Positions 1 through 6,999 of a stretch of 7,591 nucleotides of DNA are shown piece after piece (position 1 is the stretch's first letter; the number at the start of each line of letters is the position of its first letter). The stretch covers positions 1-7,591 of the forward strand of contig JABMNG010000075.1 in assembly GCA_013205275.1 (NCBI GenBank), written 5' to 3'. Position numbers and translations under genes: made by a program. The stretch comes from Methylophilales bacterium. GTDB taxonomy: Bacteria; Pseudomonadota; Gammaproteobacteria; Burkholderiales; Methylophilaceae. The notes beneath the pieces were generated by a model. That model was not told the origin of the DNA, ran no database searches, and saw nothing but the letters and a program-made list of their open reading frames with translations.

Positions 1-2091
1 ATTATAGAACATGCCGACGAAATAAGCGGAGTTGTTGGAGAAAATTTAAGAAAATCCAAGAGCTGGCTCTCAACTGGAAAAAGCTTGATAACAATTAAGT
101 CTGATTTGAATATTCCAATTGAATGGGAGGAGTTAGCTAGGCAACCACAAGACATAGAGCTGTTAATTTCTCTTTATAAAAAATTTAACTTTATAGGGTG
201 GCTAAAAGATTTTGAGGGGAGTACTGCTGAGCCTGACTTACAACCTCAGCCTATTAAAAAAGATCTTGCAGAAAATTTTGTTAATACAAAAAATTACACT
301 TTAATAAATACTGAAGCCTCCCTAAAAGACTTGGTAGCTTTAATTAAGCAAAAAAAATTATGCTCTATTGATACCGAGACTGATTCATTGGATTCTATGA
401 CAGCAAAATTAGTCGGTATTTCACTCTCAACTAGTCCCGGTACAGCATACTACATTCCAATCGGCCACCAAGATCAAGGTTACGACCAATTAAGTATGAG
501 TTTTGTCGACGAACACTTAAAGCCTCTCCTTGAGGATCCTTCTATATTAAAGATTGGTCAAAATATTAAATATGACGCTCATATTTTCTTAAACTACAAT
601 ATTGAGCTGCAGGGCATACAAGAAGACACTATGCTGATGAGTTATATTTTAGAAAGCAATCAACGCCACGGGATGGATAAGTTATCCCTTAAATACTTAA
701 ATCATGAATGCACTACTTATGAGTCGCTAGTGGGTAAAGGTGTTAATCAGATTACTTTTGACCAAGTAAGTATAGATGATGCTGTTCAATACGCTGCGGA
801 GGATGCTGACGTTACTCTGCAATTGCACAACCACCTAAAATTTCTATTAAACAAAGAAAAGTCATTGCTTTCTATTTATCAAGATATAGAAATTCCTGCC
901 ATGCGTTCCCTAATCAAAATAGAAAGAAACGGGGTGCTTATTGACAAGACAATACTTCAAAATCAAAGCCATTTAATAGGAGAGAAGCTAATTGAGTTGG
1001 AAAAGAAAGCATTCGAATTAGCCGGGCAACCTTTTAACTTATCATCTCCCAAGCAACTCCAAGAGATTCTTTTTGGGAAGCTTGGTATAAAGCCACTTAA
1101 AAAAACTCCAACAGGGGCTCCGTCAACAGGCGAGGATGTTCTAACAGAATTGTCAGCTGATTACCCCCTACCTAAGTTAATCCTGGAGCATAGAGGGCTC
1201 GCAAAACTAAAAACAACCTATACAGATAAACTTCCAAAAATGATTAACTCCTCAACCGGAAGAGTTCATACAAGTTATAACCAAGCTGTAGCAATAACTG
1301 GAAGATTAGCAAGCTCAGACCCTAATCTTCAAAATATACCCATCAGAACAGAGGAAGGAAGAAAAGTCAGGGAGGCTTTTATTGCTCCTGAAGGATCTAA
1401 AATAATGTCAGCTGATTACTCTCAAATTGAGTTAAGAATTATGGCACATTTATCTAAAGATCAAAGGCTGATAGAAGCCTTCAAAAATAATGAGGATATT
1501 CATAAAATAACTGCTGCTGAAATATTTAATTGTAATTTATCTGAAGTATCTTCAGAGCAAAGAAGGTATGCCAAAGTAATTAATTTTGGTCTCATCTATG
1601 GAATGAGCGCTTACGGTTTAGCAAAGAACCTTAATATCGATAGGGCGTCAGCTCAAAGCTATATTGAAAGATATTTCTCACGGTACCCTTCAGTTAGAAA
1701 TTATATGGAAGAAGCAAAGCAATCCGCAAAAAATAAAGGTTACGTGGAAACATATTTTGGCAGGCGGCTATGGGTTCCTGAAATTAATGGTTCAAATGGA
1801 ATAGCTCGTGCCGGCGCTGAAAGAGCTGCAATTAATGGGCCTATGCAAGGAACAGCAGCAGATTTAATTAAAATGGCAATGAATGCCGTGGACATATGGA
1901 TTAAAGAGTCTACAAATATTACTGGGAAAATGGTCATGCAGGTTCATGACGAGCTAGTTTTCGAAGTTCCAGAAAATGAAATAGAAACATTCAAGGATAA
2001 TGTTAAAAATTTAATGGAAAATGTCGCCAAACTAGACGTGCCTCTAAAAGTGGATATTGGTATTGGTGATAACTGGGAGCAAGCACATTAA
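1..2091 (+). CDS. polA: DNA polymerase I, 5'-truncated by the window edge
   Basis: Family A DNA polymerase that fills gaps, replaces RNA primers and repairs DNA. The frame is open to base 1, so 696 residues are visible; the 5'-nuclease domain (roughly 250-280 residues by comparison with E. coli, 928 aa) lies outside the window. All three proofreading motifs are intact: Exo I with D124 and E126 (DTET), Exo II with D192 (NIKYDAHIF), and Exo III with Y264 and D268 (YAAEDADVTLQLH). The polymerase motifs are also intact: motif A SADYSQIELR with D472, motif B RRYAKVINFGLIYG with K525, F529 and Y533, and motif C QVHDELVFEV with H649, D650 and E651. These match E. coli D705, K758, F762, Y766 and D882. 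A TTG at 85 could be mistaken for a start, but the codons before it (EHADEISGVVGENLRKSKSW) continue the PolA sequence. The stop abuts the next gene with no gap. Identification is near certain. Confidence 0.98.
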   Translation: MIEHADEISGVVGENLRKSKSWLSTGKSLITIKSDLNIPIEWEELARQPQDIELLISLYKKFNFIGWLKDFEGSTAEPDLQPQPIKKDLAENFVNTKNYTLINTEASLKDLVALIKQKKLCSIDTETDSLDSMTAKLVGISLSTSPGTAYYIPIGHQDQGYDQLSMSFVDEHLKPLLEDPSILKIGQNIKYDAHIFLNYNIELQGIQEDTMLMSYILESNQRHGMDKLSLKYLNHECTTYESLVGKGVNQITFDQVSIDDAVQYAAEDADVTLQLHNHLKFLLNKEKSLLSIYQDIEIPAMRSLIKIERNGVLIDKTILQNQSHLIGEKLIELEKKAFELAGQPFNLSSPKQLQEILFGKLGIKPLKKTPTGAPSTGEDVLTELSADYPLPKLILEHRGLAKLKTTYTDKLPKMINSSTGRVHTSYNQAVAITGRLASSDPNLQNIPIRTEEGRKVREAFIAPEGSKIMSADYSQIELRIMAHLSKDQRLIEAFKNNEDIHKITAAEIFNCNLSEVSSEQRRYAKVINFGLIYGMSAYGLAKNLNIDRASAQSYIERYFSRYPSVRNYMEEAKQSAKNKGYVETYFGRRLWVPEINGSNGIARAGAERAAINGPMQGTAADLIKMAMNAVDIWIKESTNITGKMVMQVHDELVFEVPENEIETFKDNVKNLMENVAKLDVPLKVDIGIGDNWEQAH
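2075..2079 (+). promoter_or_regulatory. Possible Shine-Dalgarno for the COG1058 gene
   Basis: GGGAG lies inside the last codons of polA, 12 nt before the ATG at 2092. The spacing is long but usable. It favours the ATG at 2092 over the second in-frame ATG at 2098, although tight coupling to the polA stop could work without it. Confidence 0.3.
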
Positions 2092-2829
2092 ATGAAAATG
2101 ATTCATGCGGTAATTGTTGGTGATGAAATTTTATCAGGCAAAAGGGAGGATAAGCATTTGCGGCATCTTACCCAAACCCTCAGGGAAAGTGGTCTAAGCC
2201 TAAATAAAGCTGATTTTGTGTTAGATAATTTAGATGACATATCGGATGTGATTCAATCTAAATTGAATCATATTGTATTTTGCTTTGGGGGCATTGGAGC
2301 CACCCCTGATGACTGCACGAGGCAAGCGGCAGCCAAAGCTCATAAATTAAAAATAGAGCGTCACCCAGAAGCAGTTACCTGCATTGAAAAACAATTTGGT
2401 AGCGAAGCTTACCCAAATCGCATACTAATGGCTGACCTGCCCTATCAATCAACCCTTATTCCAAATAGCATCAATAATATTCCCGGCTTCTCTATTAATG
2501 ATCATCACTTTATGCCGGGATTTCCAGAAATGTCATGGCCTATGCTGACATGGATTATAGATAAGCATTATCAAGATAAAAAAACAAAGGGCTATATAAA
2601 AGACTCTTCTGTTTGGATAGAAAATGTAAGCGAAAGCCATCTATTAGATCTAATGAATCAAATTATTAAAAATCACAAAGGCATTAAACTCTACAGCCTG
2701 CCAAAATTGAAGCCAAATAAAATCTTAGAGCTTGGCGTTAAAGGTAGGACAGCAGAGGTAGAAAAGGCAATGATAGAAATAAAAAACAATCTAGAGAGAA
2801 TGAAAATAAGTTGGCGTGAAAGTATCTAA
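2092..2829 (+). CDS. CinA N-terminal-like (COG1058) MoaB/Mog-fold protein
   Basis: A 245-residue protein of the molybdopterin-binding/CinA N-terminal family, probably cytoplasmic. The MoaB/Mog-like fold shows as AVIVGDEILSGKREDKH (residues 6-22), the loop FGGIGATPDDCTRQA (65-79) and MPGFPEM (141-147). The last 65 or so residues, with LYSLPKLKPNK and LELGVKGRTAEVEKAM, resemble the small KH-like domain that follows this fold in CinA. The C-terminal nicotinamide-nucleotide amidase (PncC) domain of full-length CinA (about 400 aa) is absent, so the common labels 'competence/damage-inducible' or 'NMN amidase' should not be carried over. Some COG1058 proteins are nucleotide pyrophosphatases acting on ADP-ribose-type substrates; whether this one does is unknown. 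Its ATG directly follows the polA stop, which suggests co-transcription and coupling with polA. Another ATG lies two codons downstream. The family call is firm; the function is open. Confidence 0.88.
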   Translation: MKMIHAVIVGDEILSGKREDKHLRHLTQTLRESGLSLNKADFVLDNLDDISDVIQSKLNHIVFCFGGIGATPDDCTRQAAAKAHKLKIERHPEAVTCIEKQFGSEAYPNRILMADLPYQSTLIPNSINNIPGFSINDHHFMPGFPEMSWPMLTWIIDKHYQDKKTKGYIKDSSVWIENVSESHLLDLMNQIIKNHKGIKLYSLPKLKPNKILELGVKGRTAEVEKAMIEIKNNLERMKISWRESI

Positions 2830-2846
2830 GAAAAAATTAAACTATC

Positions 2847-2866
2847 ATAATCAACATTTTGATTAT
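2847..2866 (+). repeat. 8-bp inverted repeat upstream of dusB
   Basis: Arms ATAATCAA (2847-2854) and TTGATTAT (2859-2866) are perfect complements around a 4-nt CATT loop. The stem is A/T-rich and is followed by AAAATAGG rather than a T-run, so it does not look like an intrinsic terminator on the + strand. It overlaps the TATAAA box, which makes an operator at least as likely as an RNA hairpin. A chance palindrome in AT-rich DNA is possible. Confidence 0.45.
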
Positions 2867-2875
2867 AAAATAGGC
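2861..2875 (+). promoter_or_regulatory. Candidate Fis-binding site before dusB-fis
   Basis: The 15-mer GATTATAAAATAGGC fits most of the degenerate Fis core GNTYAAWWWTTRANC. It has G at position 1, T at 3, a pyrimidine at 4, A at 5, an A/T centre, T at 11, a purine at 12 and C at 15; it misses at positions 6, 10 and 13. It covers the putative -10 box. In E. coli, Fis represses its own dusB-fis promoter, so a site here would make biological sense. The motif is loose and common in AT-rich DNA, so confidence is low. Confidence 0.3.
2864..2869 (+). promoter_or_regulatory. Possible -10 box of the dusB-fis-purHD promoter
   Basis: TATAAA matches five of six bases of the sigma-70 -10 consensus. It would place transcription start near 2876, giving a 5' leader of about 20-25 nt before the dusB ATG. 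I see no good -35 at 17 nt spacing (the region around 2841-2846 reads ACTATC). A TG lies just upstream at 2860-2861, close to but not exactly at the extended -10 position. The 69-nt stretch is the only real gap in the window, which is the main support. Confidence 0.35.
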
Positions 2876-2898
2876 ACCTTAATTTTAATCAAGCACAC

Positions 2899-3927
2899 AT
2901 GAAAGTAAGCACATATATCCTAAAAAATAATTTGGTTCTTGCTCCAATGGCTGGAGTTACTGACCGCCCGTTCAGAATGCTGTGCAAAAGCTTTGGTGCT
3001 GGAATGGCCATTAGTGAAATGGTGACATCAAACTCACTATTATATGGAAGTGAAAAAACACTTAGGCGAGCTAACCATGTCGGCGAGGTAGATCCAATTT
3101 CAGTCCAAATTGCGGGGGCTGATCCCATCATGATGGCAGAAGCAGCTAAATATAATATGGATAAGGGAGCTCAAATTATTGATATTAATATGGGATGCCC
3201 TGCAAAGAAAATTTGTAATGTTATGGCAGGCTCAGCTCTCTTAAAGCATGAGAAATTAGTTGAGAAAATTTTAAGTGCGGTCGTAAATTCCGTAAATATT
3301 CCAGTCACTTTAAAAATAAGAACGGGGTGGGATAAAGAGAATCGAAATGCACTTACTATTAGCAAAATTGCTGAAGACTCTGGGATACAAGCGCTTGCCA
3401 TTCATGGAAGAACGCGCGCATGTCTTTATATGGGTGATGCGGAATACAATACAATAGCCTCAGTTAAGCAACATATCAAAATTCCAGTCATTGCCAATGG
3501 TGATATCACCACCCCAGAAAAGGCAAAATTTGTTCTAGACTTTACAAAAGCTGACGCTGTTATGATTGGGCGTGCTGCACAAGGAAGGCCATGGATTTTC
3601 AGAGAAACAGAACACTTTCTAAGAACAGGTGAGCATCTTCTACCACCTACAATTGATGAAATTCAAAATACAACTATTTCCCATGTTAATGAGCTATACA
3701 ACTTCTACGGGGAACAAACGGGCTTAAGAGTAGCAAGAAAGCATATTTCTTGGTACACAAAAGGATTAAGAGGTTCAGCACAATTTAGATTTAATATGAA
3801 TCAAATAGAGAATTGTGACAATCAACTCCATGCGATTAATAACTACTTTAATGAGTTAAGAGAAGTTAACCACTTCATTTCATATGACGATGAAGTGATA
3901 AATAAAAAAGAAACGATGGTAGCCTAA
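2899..3927 (+). CDS. dusB: tRNA-dihydrouridine synthase B
   Basis: FMN-dependent enzyme that reduces uridine to dihydrouridine in the tRNA D-loop, using NADPH; DusB in E. coli acts at U17. The 342 residues match the family length (E. coli about 321) with a slightly longer C-terminus. The TIM barrel starts with the FMN-binding LAPMAGVTDRPFR (14-26). The catalytic cysteine is C100 in NMGCPAKKIC. K139 (LKIRTGW) and H169 (IHGRTR) are the expected flavin/substrate residues. NGDI (200-203) and IGRAAQGRPWIF (223-234) form the phosphate-binding end of the barrel. The helical C-terminal domain with GLRVARKHISWYTKGL is present. The DusB rather than DusA/DusC call rests on the sequence pattern and on the following fis gene, the classic dusB-fis operon. 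The ATG at 2899 gives the natural N-terminus; the upstream CAAG is at best a weak ribosome binding site. The stop overlaps the fis start by one base (TAATG). Confidence 0.96.
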   Translation: MKVSTYILKNNLVLAPMAGVTDRPFRMLCKSFGAGMAISEMVTSNSLLYGSEKTLRRANHVGEVDPISVQIAGADPIMMAEAAKYNMDKGAQIIDINMGCPAKKICNVMAGSALLKHEKLVEKILSAVVNSVNIPVTLKIRTGWDKENRNALTISKIAEDSGIQALAIHGRTRACLYMGDAEYNTIASVKQHIKIPVIANGDITTPEKAKFVLDFTKADAVMIGRAAQGRPWIFRETEHFLRTGEHLLPPTIDEIQNTTISHVNELYNFYGEQTGLRVARKHISWYTKGLRGSAQFRFNMNQIENCDNQLHAINNYFNELREVNHFISYDDEVINKKETMVA

Positions 3928-4166
3928 TGAATAAAATAAATAATCTCGCCAATAATATTGATGCGCTTTTAGACCAATACTTTAACGACTTATCCGGAGA
4001 AACCTCTCAAGACCTATATGAGATGGTAATAAAATCAATAGAAAGGCCCTTACTGCTTTATGTTATGAATTTTTCTGAAGGAAATCAAAGCAAAGCCTCC
4101 CAAATATTAGGCCTAAATAGAAATACGCTAAGAAAAAAACTCAAACTTCACAATATAGACACTTAA
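3927..4166 (+). CDS. fis: Fis nucleoid-associated DNA-binding regulator (short form)
   Basis: Homodimeric DNA-bending protein that shapes the nucleoid and tunes growth-related promoters such as rRNA operons. It has 79 residues against 98 in E. coli. The dimerisation helices occupy roughly residues 26-50 (SQDLYEMVIKSIERPLLLYV). The C-terminal helix-turn-helix is GNQSKASQILGLNRNTLRKK (52-71). N64, R65, T67 and K70 line up with E. coli N84, R85, T87 and K90 (a fixed offset of 20), which contact DNA. The missing 20 residues are all at the N-terminus, where enteric Fis has beta-hairpin arms that activate Hin/Gin recombinases. Short forms like this are usual in betaproteobacteria, so I see it as a natural variant and not a truncation. 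The start overlaps the dusB stop by one base, so translation is probably coupled. The purH ATG follows 3 nt after its stop. Confidence 0.94.
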   Translation: MNKINNLANNIDALLDQYFNDLSGETSQDLYEMVIKSIERPLLLYVMNFSEGNQSKASQILGLNRNTLRKKLKLHNIDT

Positions 4167-4169
4167 AAA

Positions 4170-5726
4170 ATGAAAAAAATATTAAGAGCTCTCATTAGTG
4201 TTTCAGATAAAACTAATATAGTAGAGTTGGCTACTATGCTCTCTAAGCACAATGTAGAAATCTTATCTACCGGAGGAACTGCAAAATTATTTTTAGAGCA
4301 TTCCGTTCCTGTAACTGAAGTATCTGACTACACGAATTATCCCGAGATGCTGGATGGGAGAGTTAAGACATTGCACCCAAAAATACATGGGGGGATTCTT
4401 GGAAAAAGAAATGATGCTGGTCACATAAAAACTATGAAAGAGCATAGTATCAAAGAAATTGACCTAGTGATTGTTAATTTATACCCCTTTGAATCAACTA
4501 TCACACAAGATAATTGCACATTAGATCTAGCCATTGAAAATATTGACATAGGTGGCCCTACAATGATTAGAGCGGCTGCTAAGAACTATGAAAGCGTGGC
4601 CGTTTTAACTAATCCTTCTGACTATGAGAGTTTTTCTGATGAGTTTATCAAAAATAATGGCTCGATATCTAATAAGTACAGATTTGAATTAGCAAAAAAA
4701 GCTTTTCTCCATACTGCAGCTTATGACAGCGCAATAAGTAACTACTTGTCAAAAAATAATAGTCCCACCAATAAACTACCTGAGCAATTAATCCAGGTAA
4801 TGAATAAAAAACTAGAGATGAGATATGGGGAGAACCCACATCAAATTGCAGCATTTTATACAGAGCCCTGTATTGTTAATGGCTCAATTTCAAATTTTAT
4901 ACAAATTCAAGGTAAAGAGCTGTCTTTCAATAATCTTAATGATGCTGATAATGCATGGGAGTCTGTTAAAGCTTTTTCAGAACCTACATGTGTAATTGTA
5001 AAGCACGCTAATCCTTGCGGTGTTTGTACGGCTGAGAATATCTCAACAGCTTATCAAGGTGCGCTATCAACCGATCCAACATCTGCATTTGGTGGGATTA
5101 TAAGTTTTAATAGAAAGGTTGATAAAAAGACTGCCGAGTTAGTCATAAAGAAGTTTTCTGAGGTTTTAATTGCTCCAGATTTCTCTGATGAAGCCATTAA
5201 TATTTTTGCTTCAAAGCCAAATATTAGGATATTAAAAGTTCCTCTTGTTGAAATAGATAACCAACTAGATTATAAAAAAATAGGTGGTGGGTGGCTTGTT
5301 CAAACCCGAGATAATCATCAACTAGACATCAATGAATGTAAGGTTGTGACTAAAATCAAACCTACCTCCGACGAACTAAAGGATATGAGATTTGCATGGC
5401 AGGTTGCACAATATGTAAAGTCTAATGCAATAATATTTTCAAGAAATAACAGGACACTTGGTATTGGTGCGGGACAAATGAGTCGGGTTGACAGTACCAT
5501 AATTGCTGCAATTAAAGCAGAGAATTCTGGAATATCTCTCTCTAAAAGTGTAGTTGCATCTGATGCATTTTTTCCATTTAGAGATGGTATCGATGTTCTA
5601 GCTAAATATGGAGCTAAATGTGTTATTCAACCAGGAGGAAGTATGCGAGATGAAGAAGTAATAAAGGCTGCCGATGAGCATAATCTTGTAATGTTATTTA
5701 CCAATATTAGACATTTCAAACATTAA
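4170..5726 (+). CDS. purH: Bifunctional AICAR formyltransferase/IMP cyclohydrolase
   Basis: Catalyses the last two steps of de novo purine synthesis: AICAR plus 10-formyl-THF to FAICAR, then ring closure to IMP. Its 518 residues are close to the family norm (E. coli 529). The N-terminal MGS-like cyclohydrolase domain (about 1-195) has SVSDKTNIVELA (10-21), LSTGGTAKL (32-40), MLDGRVKTLHPKIHGGIL (60-77) and AAAKNY (135-140). The formyltransferase domain follows with RYGENPHQ (218-225), the catalytic K278-H279 pair in VKHANPCGV, DPTSAFGG (302-309), GIGAGQMSRVDS (431-442), SDAFFPFRDG (464-473) and the terminal FTNIRHFKH. All key motifs are present. The ATG at 4170 lies 3 nt after the fis stop and has no Shine-Dalgarno sequence, so coupling to fis translation is likely. 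purD follows after 4 nt, linking two purine genes under whatever controls the dusB-fis promoter. Confidence 0.98.
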   Translation: MKKILRALISVSDKTNIVELATMLSKHNVEILSTGGTAKLFLEHSVPVTEVSDYTNYPEMLDGRVKTLHPKIHGGILGKRNDAGHIKTMKEHSIKEIDLVIVNLYPFESTITQDNCTLDLAIENIDIGGPTMIRAAAKNYESVAVLTNPSDYESFSDEFIKNNGSISNKYRFELAKKAFLHTAAYDSAISNYLSKNNSPTNKLPEQLIQVMNKKLEMRYGENPHQIAAFYTEPCIVNGSISNFIQIQGKELSFNNLNDADNAWESVKAFSEPTCVIVKHANPCGVCTAENISTAYQGALSTDPTSAFGGIISFNRKVDKKTAELVIKKFSEVLIAPDFSDEAINIFASKPNIRILKVPLVEIDNQLDYKKIGGGWLVQTRDNHQLDINECKVVTKIKPTSDELKDMRFAWQVAQYVKSNAIIFSRNNRTLGIGAGQMSRVDSTIIAAIKAENSGISLSKSVVASDAFFPFRDGIDVLAKYGAKCVIQPGGSMRDEEVIKAADEHNLVMLFTNIRHFKH

Positions 5727-5730
5727 GTAT

Positions 5731-6999
5731 ATGAATGTTCTTATTATAGGTAGCGGAGGACGAGAACACGCACTCGCATGGAAGATCTCACAAAGCCCAT
5801 TGGTTAAAAAGATATATGTTGCTCCTGGAAATGCTGGGACAGCATTAGAAAATCTTGTTGAAAATATTGATATTACAGATATAGATCTTTTGAGCCAATT
5901 CGCAATAGAAAAAAAAATTGACCTTACAATTGTTGGTCCTGAAGTACCCCTCTCCAAAGGTATTGTAAACAAATTTAGAGACAACAATCTTAATATCTTT
6001 GGCCCTACACGAGAAGCTGCTCAACTTGAGAGCTCGAAAGATTTTTCTAAATTTTTTATGAAGAAGCACGGCATTCCAACCGCCGAGTATAAAACTTTTA
6101 CTGATGCAAAGTCAGCTCATAATTATATTGCGAAAAAAGGGTCCCCTATCGTTATAAAGGCAGATGGGCTAGCCGCCGGGAAAGGTGTCGTGGTAGCAAT
6201 GAATGATGAAGAGGCACATAACGCTATTGATTTAATGTTGTCTGATAACCAATTTGGGGATGCTGGTGCCAGGATAATTATTGAAGAATTTCTTCAGGGT
6301 GAAGAGGTAAGTTTTATTGTGATATGTGATGGAGAATCAGTGCTTCCTTTAGCAACAAGTCAAGACCATAAAAGGTTATTAGATAATGATATCGGCCCAA
6401 ACACTGGTGGAATGGGAGCCTACTCGCCAGCCCCCATTGTGAGTGATGTAATGCATGAAAAAATAATGACTCAGGTTATAAATCCAACTATTGACGGAAT
6501 GAAAGCAGAGGGTATTAAATTTACAGGATTTTTATATGCCGGACTAATGATTGATGCAGAAGATAATATCAAAACATTAGAATTTAATTGCAGAATGGGA
6601 GATCCAGAAACACAGCCAATACTATTTCGATTAAAAAGTGATCTTTTCAAAATTTTGTTCGATGCAGCCAAAGGTGACCTTAAAAATAACACTGCTGAAT
6701 GGGAAAATAACTCATCTATTACAGTGGTAATGGCAGCCAAGAATTACCCTAATGAACCTAGATTAAATGATGAGATCCACGGACTTTCTTCCAAAAATAA
6801 AGATACTTATATTTTTCATGCAGGGACAAAGCTAACAAACAATAAAATTGTGACAGCAGGTGGGAGAGTTCTGGGTATTACGGCTAGGGGCCAAACACTA
6901 AATGAGGCAAAGAATCAAGCATATAGATTAATCGATAACATACGTTTTGATGGTGCCCAGTTCCGAAATGACATTGGGAAAAAAGCTTTAAATAATTGA
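5731..6999 (+). CDS. purD: Phosphoribosylamine-glycine ligase (GAR synthetase)
   Basis: ATP-grasp ligase for the second step of purine synthesis, joining glycine to phosphoribosylamine. It is a stand-alone GARS of 422 residues, the usual bacterial length. The N-domain begins with MNVLIIGSGGREHALAWKI and APGNAGTA (31-38), followed by VGPEVPLSKGI (68-78). The ATP-grasp core shows IKADGLAAGKGVVVA (142-156), EEFLQGEEVS (185-194), SQDHKRLLD (210-218), GPNTGGMGAYSPAP (222-235) and LEFNCRMGDPETQ (283-295) with the metal-binding E/N pair. The C-domain has AGGRVLGITARG (376-387). One small departure is KNYPNEP (337-343) where the family usually has a glycine-rich GYPG-like turn. A run of nine A lies in codons 60-63 (5909-5917). 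The start is the ATG 4 nt after purH; no Shine-Dalgarno sequence is visible. Its last 4 bases overlap the TTG start of the next gene. Confidence 0.98.
   Translation: MNVLIIGSGGREHALAWKISQSPLVKKIYVAPGNAGTALENLVENIDITDIDLLSQFAIEKKIDLTIVGPEVPLSKGIVNKFRDNNLNIFGPTREAAQLESSKDFSKFFMKKHGIPTAEYKTFTDAKSAHNYIAKKGSPIVIKADGLAAGKGVVVAMNDEEAHNAIDLMLSDNQFGDAGARIIIEEFLQGEEVSFIVICDGESVLPLATSQDHKRLLDNDIGPNTGGMGAYSPAPIVSDVMHEKIMTQVINPTIDGMKAEGIKFTGFLYAGLMIDAEDNIKTLEFNCRMGDPETQPILFRLKSDLFKILFDAAKGDLKNNTAEWENNSSITVVMAAKNYPNEPRLNDEIHGLSSKNKDTYIFHAGTKLTNNKIVTAGGRVLGITARGQTLNEAKNQAYRLIDNIRFDGAQFRNDIGKKALNN

Noticed and set aside
1740..1937. Minus-strand open frame of 65 codons within polA
   Set aside because: It is antisense to the conserved polymerase domain between motifs B and C and has no independent support.
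85..2091. A complete polA-like gene starting at the TTG at 85
   Set aside because: The frame is open to base 1 and the codons before 85 continue PolA-like sequence (EHADEISGVVGENLR), so the gene is cut by the window edge and does not start there.
2847..2866. Intrinsic terminator after the COG1058 gene
   Set aside because: The stem is short and A/T-rich and is followed by AAAATAGG rather than a T-run, so it lacks the form of a + strand terminator; the T-rich stretch on the minus side is not adjacent and no minus-strand gene needs it.
2889..3401. Minus-strand open frames opposite dusB
   Set aside because: Both lie within conserved dusB coding sequence and encode no recognisable protein.
5694..5987. 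Minus-strand open frame of 97 codons across the purH-purD junction
   Set aside because: It lies opposite highly conserved purH and purD sequence, shows no recognisable family and has no sign of its own promoter or ribosome binding site.
6471..6740. Minus-strand open frame of 89 codons within purD
   Set aside because: It is the shadow of the conserved ATP-grasp region; its composition follows from the purD codons.
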